This document shows, piece by piece, positions 18,475 to 26,376 of a stretch of 64,000 bases of DNA; the stretch's first letter is position 1; each line of letters opens with the position of its first letter. The position numbers were made by a program, and so were the translations under genes. Source of the stretch: an uncultured Pontibacter sp. (GTDB lineage Bacteria > Bacteroidota > Bacteroidia > Cytophagales > Hymenobacteraceae); assembly GCA_947499125.1 (NCBI GenBank), contig CANMMP010000003.1, positions 601,748 through 665,747 on the forward strand. The letters are read 5' to 3'. The notes under the pieces were generated by a model. It was not told the origin of the DNA and did not search any database. It was given only the letters and a program-made list of their open reading frames with translations.

Positions 18475-19308
18475 ATGAAAGAGAGCTATTTATTCGACAG
18501 GACCTTTAACGACATTGTATTTAAAGGACGAAACCAGTTGTATGGCGCCTATAAATTAAGGCGCGTTTACCACAGGCACATTATAATAGCAGCTATACTT
18601 GCAACAGCTGTTTTCTCTACAGGGCTTATAGGGCCAATGGTCAGTAATATGATATTCGGAACGCCGGAGAAATACGTGAAGCCTGTGTATGATATACATG
18701 ACCCGATCGTACTGGAAATACCGTTTCTGCCTAAACCTCCTAAAAAAGAAGAAGCAATGCTGCCTGCTAAGCCCGAAAAGGTAAAAGTAGCCACCGAAGT
18801 ATATGCCGAAACGAAAGTAGTTCGGGATGATGCCCCAGTTAAGGAAACTATCATCGCGAACCAGGAAGACCTGAAAGAAGTAAATTTCGGAACTGAAAAG
18901 ATAGAAGGTATAAACCCGGCCGAGCTGCCTGTTACCATACCTGAAGACCTGGAAGGTATAGATGGCGGAACAGATGAAGCACCGGAAAACACTATACACG
19001 ATGTAGTGCAGCATATGCCCGAATTTAATGGCGGATTTAATGCACTGGCAAACTACCTGGGCCGTAACCTGAAGTACCCGCGTCAGGCAAGTGCTGCCGG
19101 CATAGAAGGCACCGTAGTCGTAACTTTTGTTGTAGGCCGCAATGGTGAGATAGAAGATGTGAAAGTGCTGAAAGGCCTGGGATTTGGTACCGATGAAGAA
19201 GCCATGCGCGTTGTAAAGCAGATGCCACGCTGGGAAGCAGGCAGACAGAATGGTGTTCCGGTAGCAGTACGCTATACTTTACCAATAAAATTTGCACTGA
19301 AAAACTAA
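18475..19308 (+). CDS. Second TonB-family protein
   Basis: A 277-residue paralogue of the upstream tonB. It keeps the FNDIVFKGRNQLYGAYKLRRVY tail, one membrane helix near residues 35-57 and the same C-terminal domain (YPRQASAAGIEGTVVVTFVVG, final PVAVRYTLPIKFALKN). The proline-rich spacer is replaced by a Lys/Pro and then Glu-rich linker. ATG 18475 is used; a longer in-frame TTG start at 18448 would lack the conserved beginning. It probably serves a different receptor set, or spans the periplasm differently. Confidence 0.88.
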   Translation: MKESYLFDRTFNDIVFKGRNQLYGAYKLRRVYHRHIIIAAILATAVFSTGLIGPMVSNMIFGTPEKYVKPVYDIHDPIVLEIPFLPKPPKKEEAMLPAKPEKVKVATEVYAETKVVRDDAPVKETIIANQEDLKEVNFGTEKIEGINPAELPVTIPEDLEGIDGGTDEAPENTIHDVVQHMPEFNGGFNALANYLGRNLKYPRQASAAGIEGTVVVTFVVGRNGEIEDVKVLKGLGFGTDEEAMRVVKQMPRWEAGRQNGVPVAVRYTLPIKFALKN

Positions 19309-19326
19309 ATAAACCGTAAAAAGTAT

Positions 19327-19372
19327 AAAGCAGGGGAGAAAAAGTAACAGCTTTGTCTTCCCTGCTTTTATA
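19327..19372 (+). terminator. Terminator after second tonB
   Basis: Stem AAAGCAGGG / CCCTGCTTT with a 24-nt loop followed by TTATATTT. Confidence 0.7.
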
Positions 19373-19433
19373 TTTAATGTGATACCATTAACTTTAATGG
19401 TTAAACCAATCGTATGTTGCCAAAGATAGTAGC

Positions 19434-19691
19434 ATGTTAAAACCGCGACGAGAAAAGCCAGGCAGTAGTTTCCTTACCCGTTTTGTACGGATATTCGGGC
19501 TACTGATGACCACCTTATACATAGGGTTGGGTATATTTATAATAGTGGTAGGTAAAGAAACCGTTAACCTTAATATGTCGTCGGAGTTCAGGTACATCCT
19601 GGGCGGCGTTATGATCCTTTACGGGATATTCAGGTTTATAAAAGTATATCAGAACAATACTAAACGAGACAGAAACAGGTATGAAGAGTAA
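19434..19691 (+). CDS. Small two-helix membrane protein preceding the PstS-like gene
   Basis: 85 residues with a basic start (KPRREKPGSSFLTRFVR), two hydrophobic segments (about 21-38 and 54-68) and a charged tail ending NRYEE. Its last 11 bases overlap the start of the PstS-like gene, which argues that it is translated and coupled to that gene. No family was recognised. Confidence 0.7.
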   Translation: MLKPRREKPGSSFLTRFVRIFGLLMTTLYIGLGIFIIVVGKETVNLNMSSEFRYILGGVMILYGIFRFIKVYQNNTKRDRNRYEE

Positions 19692-20619
19692 ATTATGGTC
19701 GGCCTTTGCGGCAGCTACTACGCTGGCCTTTGCAGGTTGCGGCCAGACATCTGATTCGCCTGCCGACACCCCGACATCAGGCGAAATAACTATTAGCGTT
19801 GATGAGTCTTTTAAACCGATCGTTGAAACGCAGGTAAACACCTACGAAGGCATTTATAAGCGAGCTGACATAACAGATAACTATAAATCGGAAGGCGAAG
19901 TAGTTAAAGACCTGCTGAATGACAGTGTACGTGTTGCTATACTTTCGCGGGAGCTGACAAAAGAAGAAGTGGCTGTTGTGGAAGCTAAAAAGCGTGTGCC
20001 ACGCACTACTAAGTTAGCGATTGATGCGGTGGCTATAATCGTTAACCGAAACAACCCCGATTCGCTGCTGACAGTGGCAGAACTGGAAAGTATATTTAAA
20101 GGCAATACAAGCTCCTGGACACAACTTAACAAAAACTCAAAACTGAAAGATATAACGATCGTTTTCGATAACAATAATTCGGGAACAGCGCGTTATGTAA
20201 AGGATTCACTGCTTGCAGGTAAGGCACTGCCAAAAAATACTTTTGCAGCCAGCTCACACAAAGACCTGATCGATTACGTAGAGGAAAATGAGAATGCTTT
20301 AGGCGTAATTGGCGTAAACTGGATCAGCGATTTTGACGATAGCACCGTAGTAGGATTTCAAAAAAGAATAAAAGTGGTAGGGGTAAGCGCAGACCCGAAC
20401 CCAAGAACAACAGAAAGCTATTACCAGCCGTTTCAGGCATATATTGCGCAGGGCACATACCCGTTGCGCAGATACCTGTATATTATAAATACAACAGGAC
20501 GAGCCGGTCTTGGCACAGGTTTTGCATCGTTTATAGCAGGAGACAAAGGGCAACGGATAATTCTGAAGTCTGGGTTGGTACCTGCCACAATGCCAGTGCG
20601 CGTAGTAGGCATACAATAA
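19681..20619 (+). CDS. PstS-like substrate-binding lipoprotein
   Basis: The 312-residue protein starts with a lipoprotein signal ending LAFAGC (Cys20). The periplasmic-binding fold shows GEITISVDESF, AVAIIVNRNNPDSLLTVAELESIFKG near 118-142, NNNSGTARYVKDSL near 165-178, and a closing phosphate-binding-like C-terminal part. It resembles PstS phosphate-binding proteins, but no pstCAB transport genes are nearby. It sits between tonB genes and a TPR protein, so it may be a binding or sensor component rather than part of a phosphate ABC importer. Confidence 0.85.
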   Translation: MKSKLWSAFAAATTLAFAGCGQTSDSPADTPTSGEITISVDESFKPIVETQVNTYEGIYKRADITDNYKSEGEVVKDLLNDSVRVAILSRELTKEEVAVVEAKKRVPRTTKLAIDAVAIIVNRNNPDSLLTVAELESIFKGNTSSWTQLNKNSKLKDITIVFDNNNSGTARYVKDSLLAGKALPKNTFAASSHKDLIDYVEENENALGVIGVNWISDFDDSTVVGFQKRIKVVGVSADPNPRTTESYYQPFQAYIAQGTYPLRRYLYIINTTGRAGLGTGFASFIAGDKGQRIILKSGLVPATMPVRVVGIQ

Positions 20620-20677
20620 CCCGAATAATACCCAACACAAATATTAGAACATTAATTTAACCTTAACAAGCAAACAA

Positions 20678-22321
20678 ATGACGAATAACTGGAAGTATAT
20701 CCTTCTGATGGCTACTGCCTTCCCGACTGCCGCAGCTTTTGCGCAATCTCAAGATGCAGGCAAGAAAGCGATGGACATGGAGCGTTACGAAGAGGCAAAG
20801 TCTATCTATAAAAAGCAACTTAACAACAAAAAAGCTGATAACGCATACTATACTTTAGGCGAGATCTACCTGAGAACGGATAAAGCTGATTCTGCAGCAT
20901 ATTATTTCCAGCAGGGTATCGCTAAAAACAAGAAATCAGCTATAAACTATGCCGGTTTAGGTAAACTTGCCATGCAGAATGGTAACCGTGCCGAAGCTGA
21001 AAAGAACTTTGAGCAGGCCCTGAAGTATAGCAAATCGAAAGATGCTGAAGTACTGGCAGCTATAGCTGAAGGTTATATTAATGCGCCGGAGCGTACGGAT
21101 GCAGATCTGCAGAAAGCAGTAAAACACCTGCAAACTGCCGTATCTCGCGATAAAAACAATGCAACTGCTTACCTGCTGATGGGTGATGCGCAGCTTGACC
21201 TTAAAAAAGGTGGCGAAGCCATGACCTCTTATGACAATGCAGTTCGTATTGATGCCAATAACCCGAATGCGCACCTGAGAAGAGGCCAGCTTTATACTCG
21301 CTCAAGAAACTATACTGAAGCGGAGCAGGCTTTCCAGAAAGCGATCGAGATTGACCCTAACTTTGCACCAGCTTACAGCGACCTTGGCGAGTTATACTAT
21401 TTTGCAGGCCAGTACGACAAAGCGCTTACTACTTTTAAAAAGTATGTAGACCTGGCAGAGGATAGCCCGGAAACTCAGGCTAAGTATGCCTCTTTCCTGT
21501 TCCTGACAAAGAACTACGACCAGACACTGGCCGAAGTTCAGAAGGTATTAGCTACCGACCCGGAGAACAAAGTAATGAACCGTCTGCAGGCTTATTCTTA
21601 CCTGGAGCTTGGTCAACCTGAGAAAGCACTGCAAGCTATGGAGAACTATAAGCAGATCGCAGGTCAGGACAAATGGATCGCGGAAGATTATGAGTATTAT
21701 GGCCGTATCCTGAGCAAGAATAACCAGCACGAGAAAGCTACCGAGAACCTGCAGAAAGCAATTGATATGGCTCCTGAAAAGGTTGAACTTTACCAGGAAC
21801 TTGCATCTGCTTATGCTAAAGCCGGTAAATACGATAAAGCTGTAGCTGTTTATGAGAAGAAACGTGAGCAGACTGAGCCATCTAACGCAGACTTCTATTA
21901 TATGGGTAACATCTTTATGCAGGCTGGTGCTGATGCGCGTGCTGCTAAGAATGAAGCTAAAGCGACTGAGTTCTTTAAGAAAGCTGATGAGACGTATGCA
22001 AACGTTACAACCAGCAACCCGACGTATGCATATGGTCACTACTGGAGAGGCCTGGCAAATGCCAACATGGATACGGAGAGTACAAGCGGTTTAGCTAAGC
22101 CACACTTCGAGGAGTTTATTAAACTGGCTGGTTCTGAGCCAGACAAGTATAAAGCTGCTCTTGTAGATGCGAACAACTACTTAGGTTATTACTACTATGT
22201 AGTTAAGCCAGACAGAGAAAAAGCAGTACAGCATTATAACGAAGTGCTAAAGCTTGACGCTGAGAATGCACAGGCCAAAGCCGCTCTAACTGAGATAAAC
22301 AAATCTGCTAAAAAGAAATAA
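20678..22321 (+). CDS. Secreted tetratricopeptide-repeat protein
   Basis: A 547-residue protein with a signal peptide ending around AAAFAQ (residues 1-22), followed by at least ten TPR-like helix pairs. Examples are NPNAHLRRGQLYTRSRNYTEAEQAFQKAIEIDP, VELYQELASAYAKAGKYDKA and the C-terminal YYYVVKPDREKAVQHYNEVLKL. It is probably a periplasmic scaffold. It closes the exb-tonB-pstS cluster and is followed by a strong terminator, so it may assemble with those envelope proteins. Confidence 0.88.
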   Translation: MTNNWKYILLMATAFPTAAAFAQSQDAGKKAMDMERYEEAKSIYKKQLNNKKADNAYYTLGEIYLRTDKADSAAYYFQQGIAKNKKSAINYAGLGKLAMQNGNRAEAEKNFEQALKYSKSKDAEVLAAIAEGYINAPERTDADLQKAVKHLQTAVSRDKNNATAYLLMGDAQLDLKKGGEAMTSYDNAVRIDANNPNAHLRRGQLYTRSRNYTEAEQAFQKAIEIDPNFAPAYSDLGELYYFAGQYDKALTTFKKYVDLAEDSPETQAKYASFLFLTKNYDQTLAEVQKVLATDPENKVMNRLQAYSYLELGQPEKALQAMENYKQIAGQDKWIAEDYEYYGRILSKNNQHEKATENLQKAIDMAPEKVELYQELASAYAKAGKYDKAVAVYEKKREQTEPSNADFYYMGNIFMQAGADARAAKNEAKATEFFKKADETYANVTTSNPTYAYGHYWRGLANANMDTESTSGLAKPHFEEFIKLAGSEPDKYKAALVDANNYLGYYYYVVKPDREKAVQHYNEVLKLDAENAQAKAALTEINKSAKKK

Positions 22322-22344
22322 GTTTAGCTGAGATGAATAAGAAT

Positions 22345-22379
22345 AGCCTGCTCCCTTAGGAGCAGGCTGTTTTGTTTTT
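22345..22379 (+). terminator. Strong terminator of the exb/tonB/TPR cluster
   Basis: Perfect 10-bp stem AGCCTGCTCC / GGAGCAGGCT with a 4-nt loop CTTA followed by GTTTTGTTTTTA. Confidence 0.9.
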
Positions 22380-22511
22380 ATGGAATAATCTACTCCCGCT
22401 GGCGCTAGTCTCCAGACTCGTGATTTAATATGGTGTTGAGTCTTCTGACTTAACTAGTCTGTTAGGGAGGGGCATTCCAATAGCGGTAGCTATAATTTTA
22501 TAGGTTATGTT

Positions 22512-22541
22512 AAACCCACCCCTGCCCCTCCCAAGAGGGGC
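22512..22541. repeat. C-rich interspersed repeat, variant copy
   Basis: AACCCACCCCTGCCCCTCCC followed by AAGAGGGGCG. It has the same plan as the 22668 copy (C-rich head, then a CCCC…GGGG palindrome) but with several differences. Confidence 0.5.
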
Positions 22542-22590
22542 GTTTCTGTTGTTGCTGTAGTTACCTTTATAGTTTTATAGTTGCAGTTAT

Positions 22591-22618
22591 CACACCCCTA
22601 TAGTCCCCTAAAGGGGAC
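22591..22618. repeat. C-rich interspersed repeat, variant copy
   Basis: CACACCCCTATAGTCCCCTA followed by AAGGGGAC. The tail forms the stem GTCCCC / GGGGAC. It is about 50 bases from the next copy. Confidence 0.5.
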
Positions 22619-22667
22619 AGCCGAGCTTTTGACAAGGTTGTCTTTACTGTTTTTTAGTCAAGGTGTG

Positions 22668-22697
22668 TCATCCCCCTACCCCCTTCAAAGGGGGACT
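22668..22697. repeat. 30-bp C-rich interspersed repeat, full copy
   Basis: It begins TCATCCCCCTACC and ends with the palindrome CCCCCTTCAAAGGGGG plus ACT. The whole 30 bases are the exact reverse complement of 37808-37837, 15 kb away. Confidence 0.85.
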
Positions 22698-22750
22698 TTC
22701 TGCTTATGCTATAGTTGGCGTTTATAGTTCTATAGTTACAGACCAAGAAC

Positions 22751-22770
22751 GGACAGGTCGCGACCTGTCC
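22751..22770. repeat. Perfect 20-bp palindrome
   Basis: GGACAGGTCG followed directly by CGACCTGTCC, then CTACAG. It has no loop, so it is either a dimeric protein-binding site or a REP-like palindrome. It is far from any start codon, which favours the second. Confidence 0.7.
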
Positions 22771-23053
22771 CTACAGAAATATTACCATGAGAAAGGTCGA
22801 AGCTTATAGTTTCAAGCTATAATTAACCGGTTGCTATGAGAAATTTTCCAGTCTTTGGGTTGAGCGCCTTTGATTTGTTGCGGTGCCGTAGGCAATCCGA
22901 GGTACGAGGATAGCAAGAAAGCAGCAGCGCGATGCCCGAAGGCGAGGCCTCGCGGCCGTGAGCGCATAAAGCCAACTATAAAACTGTAGGCAAGTAAAGC
23001 TCCCAGGATAAGAGACAGCTATGAAAGTATAGCTTGGTTCAAGAAAGTGTAGT

Positions 23054-23256
23054 CTTCAACTATAATCCTAAATAGATTTCTCACGATGTTCGAAATGACA
23101 AATGAGAAGATATAGAATAATTGACACTAGCAGGAGCTGCGCACACTGCTAGGTCTTACAACTATAGAACATATAAGATCCCTCGGTTGTGCTCGAAAAG
23201 ACAATAGAGGAACTATAGAACACATAAAATGCTTCAGCTAAAACTCGAGATAACAA
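23054..23256. repeat. Three degenerate direct copies of a roughly 46-50 bp unit
   Basis: Copies at 23054-23102, 23158-23203 and 23207-23256 share the order (c)AACTATA, a short AT stretch, then (G)AT-(c)CTC or GCTTC, then CTCGAAA-type and GACAA or AACAA ends. Similarity is visible but imperfect, as expected for decayed repeats. Confidence 0.45.
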
Positions 23257-23386
23257 ACAAAAATTTGATCACACTAACCATAACAACTCACTAGCCAACT
23301 GCAAACCAAAGACTTTAAAAACCTCAGCCCTATAAACCTGTGAATCAATTATTCAGCTAATGGCAGGCGGTCTCGTAAAAAAGAAG

Positions 23387-23394
23387 TAATTTTG
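23387..23394 (+). promoter_or_regulatory. era promoter -7 element (TAATTTTG)
   Basis: TAnnTTTG match ending 19 bases before the era ATG, giving a leader of about 15 bases. No good -33 was seen. Confidence 0.55.
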
Positions 23395-23413
23395 CAACCT
23401 CAAATTTTAAAGT

Positions 23414-24301
23414 ATGGCAGAGACTCCGCACAAGGCTGGTTTTGTAAGTATAGTGGGCAAGCCAAACGTAGGTAAATCTACGCTGATGAATGCGCTGGTA
23501 GGCGAAAAGCTTTCCATTATCACGTCAAAAGCACAAACTACAAGGCACCGCATCATGGGTATCCTGAATGGTGACGACTTCCAGATCGTATATTCAGATA
23601 CGCCGGGCATTATAAAACCCCAGTACGCATTACATGAGTCGATGATGAGCTTTGTGCGTACCTCGCTGGAGGATGCTGATGTTATACTTTTTGTAACGGA
23701 TATTTATGAGGAGCACGACGAAGATGATGTGATCAAGAGATTGCAACACGCCGAAGTGCCCATTGTATTACTGATAAACAAGATCGATCAGGCTACGGAA
23801 GAAGAAGTAAACCAGAAGGTGGCTTACTGGCAGGAGAAGATGAATCCGACGGAGATCCACCCGATATCGGCCTTGCACAACTTCGGCCTCGACCAGTTAT
23901 TCCAGAGGTTGCTGCATTATTTGCCCGAACACCCGGCATTTTACCCGAAAGATGAACTGACTGATAAGCCTGAGCGTTTCTTTGTGTCGGAGATCATCCG
24001 GGAGAAGATTTTCCTGAACTATAAAAAAGAGATTCCTTATAGCTGCGAAGTGGTAATAGAGGAATTTAAGGAAGAAGAAGACATCATCAGGATCCGTGCT
24101 GAGATAAGTGTGGAGCGCAAAAGCCAGAAAGGCATTGTGATTGGCAACAAAGGTGAAGCACTGAAAAAAGTGGGAACACAAGCCCGGCTTGATATGGAGC
24201 AGTTCTTCCAGAAAAAGATATTTCTTGATTTGTATGTGCGCGTGAACGAAAACTGGCGAACAGACCAAAAGCTGTTAAGGCGATTTGGTTACAGCGAGTA
24301 A
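23414..24301 (+). CDS. era: GTPase Era
   Basis: The 295-residue GTPase has G1 GKPNVGKST near residues 15-23, the effector threonines in SKAQTTRHR, G3 SDTPG near 58, G4 NKID near 120 and a C-terminal KH domain with GNKGEALKKVGTQARLDMEQFF. It binds 16S rRNA near the 3' end and helps 30S maturation. It is followed by der after 70 bases, a pairing of two ribosome-assembly GTPases. Confidence 0.96.
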   Translation: MAETPHKAGFVSIVGKPNVGKSTLMNALVGEKLSIITSKAQTTRHRIMGILNGDDFQIVYSDTPGIIKPQYALHESMMSFVRTSLEDADVILFVTDIYEEHDEDDVIKRLQHAEVPIVLLINKIDQATEEEVNQKVAYWQEKMNPTEIHPISALHNFGLDQLFQRLLHYLPEHPAFYPKDELTDKPERFFVSEIIREKIFLNYKKEIPYSCEVVIEEFKEEEDIIRIRAEISVERKSQKGIVIGNKGEALKKVGTQARLDMEQFFQKKIFLDLYVRVNENWRTDQKLLRRFGYSE

Positions 24302-24330
24302 GTAGGCGCATGTAGTAAAGCTTCGGGGCA

Positions 24331-24360
24331 AGGTGCTCCGGGGGCACTTTAATTTTTTTT
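24331..24360 (+). terminator. Weak terminator-like hairpin between era and der
   Basis: GTGCTC-CGG-GGGCAC (one wobble pair) followed by TTTAATTTTTTTT. It could attenuate readthrough from era to der. Confidence 0.5.
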
Positions 24361-24371
24361 ATACTTTAATA

Positions 24372-25682
24372 ATGTCAAACATTATTGCAATTGTAGGCCG
24401 CCCGAACGTGGGTAAGTCTACATTATTTAACCGCCTTGTCGGTCGTCGGCAGGCTATTATGGACAACGAAAGCGGCGTAACCCGCGACAGGAGCTACGGC
24501 CACGGTGAGTGGTGTGGTAAGTTCTATACAGTGATCGATACAGGTGGCTATGTACATGGCTCCGACGATATTTTTGAAGGCGAGATAAACAAACAGGTAG
24601 AATTGGCTATTAACGAGGCTGATGTTATCCTGTTTATGGTGGATGTAGACGCCGGCCTTCACAGCCTCGACGAGGAATTTGCCAACGTACTACGCCGCTC
24701 AGACAAGCCTATTTATTTAGTGGCTAACAAAGCCGATACCAATGCCCGCGCACACCAAATGGGCGAGTTTTATGCCTTAGGTATAGGTATAGAAATGTTT
24801 GCTGTGTCGTCGCAGAGTGGTTCGGGTACCGGCGATTTGCTGGACGAAGTAGTTAAGCACTTCAAAGACGAAGGCATTGAAGACCCGACAGCAGGTATTC
24901 CTAAAATTGCTGTACTTGGCCGACCAAACGTAGGTAAGTCATCTTTTGTGAACCTGCTACTAGGCGTAGAGCGAAACATAGTGACGGATATTGCCGGTAC
25001 TACCCGCGATGCCATTCACTCGCATTACAATGCTTTTGGTAAAGAGTTTATTATAGTTGATACGGCAGGTCTGCGTCGTAAGAGCAAGGTAAGTGAGGAT
25101 ATTGAGTTTTACTCGGTAATGCGCTCGGTACGTGCCCTGGAAGATGCTGACGTTTGTATTGTGATGCTGGATGCTACCCGTGGCATTGAAGCGCAGGACG
25201 TAAACATTATTGCCTTAGCTGAAAAGAACCGTAAAGGCATTGTTATACTTGTAAACAAATGGGACCTTGTTGAAAAAGATACCAACTCGACGAAGGAATT
25301 TGAAGAGGAGATACTTAGCAAAATAGCGCCTATTAAGTATGTGCCGGTAATATTTACATCGGTACTAACAAAGCAGCGTATTCACAAAGCTATAGAAGTG
25401 GCTATGGATGTGTATGATAATAAGACACGTAAGATACCTACTTCGAAACTGAACGATGCCCTGTTACCAGATATTGAGCGCTATCCGCCACCAGCTATAA
25501 AAGGTAAGTTTATCCGGATAAAGTATGTAACGCAATTACCGACGCACAACCCTACGTTTGCGTTCTTCTGTAACCTGCCGCAATATATTAAGGAAGCTTA
25601 CACCCGTTACCTGGAAAACCGCATACGCGAGCATTTCGGGTTTACTGGTGTTCCGATAAAGGTGTTGTTTAAAAAGAAGTAG
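24372..25682 (+). CDS. der: Double-domain GTPase Der
   Basis: 436 residues with two consecutive G domains. Each has its own GRPNVGKS P-loop (near residues 9 and 183), a DTGG or DTAG motif, and an NKAD or NKWD motif. A KH-like C-terminal domain ends GFTGVPIKVLFKKK. Der acts in 50S subunit assembly. ATG 24372 is chosen because the conserved start MSNIIAIVGRPNVGKS begins there; an in-frame upstream start would add 13 atypical residues over the U-rich hairpin tail. Confidence 0.96.
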   Translation: MSNIIAIVGRPNVGKSTLFNRLVGRRQAIMDNESGVTRDRSYGHGEWCGKFYTVIDTGGYVHGSDDIFEGEINKQVELAINEADVILFMVDVDAGLHSLDEEFANVLRRSDKPIYLVANKADTNARAHQMGEFYALGIGIEMFAVSSQSGSGTGDLLDEVVKHFKDEGIEDPTAGIPKIAVLGRPNVGKSSFVNLLLGVERNIVTDIAGTTRDAIHSHYNAFGKEFIIVDTAGLRRKSKVSEDIEFYSVMRSVRALEDADVCIVMLDATRGIEAQDVNIIALAEKNRKGIVILVNKWDLVEKDTNSTKEFEEEILSKIAPIKYVPVIFTSVLTKQRIHKAIEVAMDVYDNKTRKIPTSKLNDALLPDIERYPPPAIKGKFIRIKYVTQLPTHNPTFAFFCNLPQYIKEAYTRYLENRIREHFGFTGVPIKVLFKKK

Positions 25683-25723
25683 AAAAATTGCTGCTTAAAA
25701 ATTAGAGGATTAAAATATAGTTA

Positions 25724-25731
25724 TATATTTG
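25724..25731 (+). promoter_or_regulatory. Promoter -7 element (TATATTTG) of first small lipoprotein
   Basis: TAnnTTTG match about 32 bases before the ATG at 25763. Confidence 0.55.
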
Positions 25732-25762
25732 TAGCTTCGTTTTCAAAAAACCAAAACACACC

Positions 25763-25951
25763 ATGAAAAAAGTATTCGGTTTACTATTTGTTGCTGGTCT
25801 TTTCGCTTTCGCATCTTGCAACAACGCAGAAGAAACAGCTACTGAAGTTGAAACTACAGAAACTACGATCGAAGAAACAGTTGTAGAAGACACTACTTCT
25901 CTTGAAGTTGACACTACTTCTGTTCCAGTTGACTCAGCTTCTGCTCAGTAA
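25763..25951 (+). CDS. Small acidic Thr/Glu-rich lipoprotein
   Basis: 62 residues: a lipoprotein signal (MKKVFGLLFVAGLF then FASC, Cys at about 19) followed by a low-complexity tail of Glu, Thr and Val (EETATEVETTETTIEETV). It has its own promoter and a strong terminator. Abundant small lipoproteins of this sort are typical of Cytophagales, but function is unknown. It is similar in design to the next gene. Confidence 0.8.
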   Translation: MKKVFGLLFVAGLFAFASCNNAEETATEVETTETTIEETVVEDTTSLEVDTTSVPVDSASAQ

Positions 25952-25990
25952 TCAACAACAAGTACAAGCCTGGCGTATGGCCGGGGAAAG

Positions 25991-26025
25991 AAAAGGCACC
26001 TCAACTGAGGTGCCTTTTTGCTTTT
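25991..26025 (+). terminator. Terminator of first small lipoprotein
   Basis: 13-bp stem AAAAGGCACCTCA / TGAGGTGCCTTTT followed by TGCTTTT. Confidence 0.9.
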
Positions 26026-26094
26026 AAAACTATATATTTTAAAACTATATAGTTGTATCCACGTATTCGTTCTCATGCTTGTTGCAACGCTATA

Positions 26095-26102
26095 TAGTTT
26101 TG
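26095..26102 (+). promoter_or_regulatory. Promoter -7 element (TAGTTTTG) of second small lipoprotein
   Basis: TAnnTTTG match about 41 bases before the ATG at 26143. It overlaps the right arm of a 12-bp inverted repeat AAAACTATATAG (26041-26052) / CTATATAGTTTT (26090-26101), a possible operator. Confidence 0.5.
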
Positions 26103-26142
26103 CGACTCGTATGAATTTGATTTAAACCAAAACAAATACATC

Positions 26143-26325
26143 ATGAAAAAGCCAATTTTTATGCTAATGGCCGCTGGCCTGTTTACTTTTGCATCTTGTG
26201 ATTCTCCTGCCGAAAACCGTGTAGAAGAAACTGAAGAGCAGATGGAAGATAATGCTGAAGAAGCTGCTGACGATATGGAAGATGCAGCAGATGATATGGA
26301 AGATACAACAACTGTAATAGAGTAG
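26143..26325 (+). CDS. Small acidic lipoprotein, second copy
   Basis: 60 residues: a lipoprotein signal ending FASC (Cys19), then an Asp/Glu/Met-rich tail with a repeated DDMEDAADDMED pattern. This may form an amphipathic, strongly acidic helix. The upstream neighbour has the same size and a near-identical signal (GLFAFASC versus GLFTFASC), but the mature parts are unrelated in sequence. Function is unknown. Confidence 0.8.
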   Translation: MKKPIFMLMAAGLFTFASCDSPAENRVEETEEQMEDNAEEAADDMEDAADDMEDTTTVIE

Positions 26326-26345
26326 TTTGTAGCCTTTCTTAAGGT

Positions 26346-26376
26346 AAAAGGCGGCCCGCAGGGGCCGCCTTTTTTG
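26346..26376. terminator. Bidirectional terminator between convergent genes
   Basis: 12-bp stem AAAAGGCGGCCC / GGGCCGCCTTTT with a short GCAG loop and T runs on both strands. It lies between the + strand lipoprotein and the - strand gene ending at 26377. Confidence 0.9.

Larger units (their letters stand above)
22380..23386. other. About 1 kb of gene-free DNA dense in short repeats
   Basis: No coding frame stands up on either strand. The stretch holds three C-rich/G-rich palindromic repeats (22512-22541, 22591-22618, 22668-22697), a perfect 20-bp palindrome (22751-22770), a GC-rich segment with GCGAGGCCTCGC near 22940, and three degenerate copies of another unit (23054-23256). It looks like a landing zone of REP-type and similar elements. 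Confidence 0.6.

Noticed and set aside
18556..19014. 152- and 141-codon frames opposite the second tonB
   Set aside because: Antisense shadows of a conserved TonB gene, with no start context or recognisable product.
19681..20619. PstS-like gene as proof of a high-affinity phosphate uptake operon
   Set aside because: No pstC, pstA, pstB or phoU is near; the flanking genes are TonB-type and TPR. Only the binding-protein fold is supported.
22512..22697. Three C-rich repeats in a row taken as a small CRISPR array
   Set aside because: The copies are unequal, their spacing differs, the family recurs singly 15 kb away, and no cas gene is present. They fit dispersed palindromic repeats.
24333..24371. 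Longer Der start
   Set aside because: It would translate a T-rich hairpin tail; the conserved MSNIIAIVGRPNVGKS begins at 24372.
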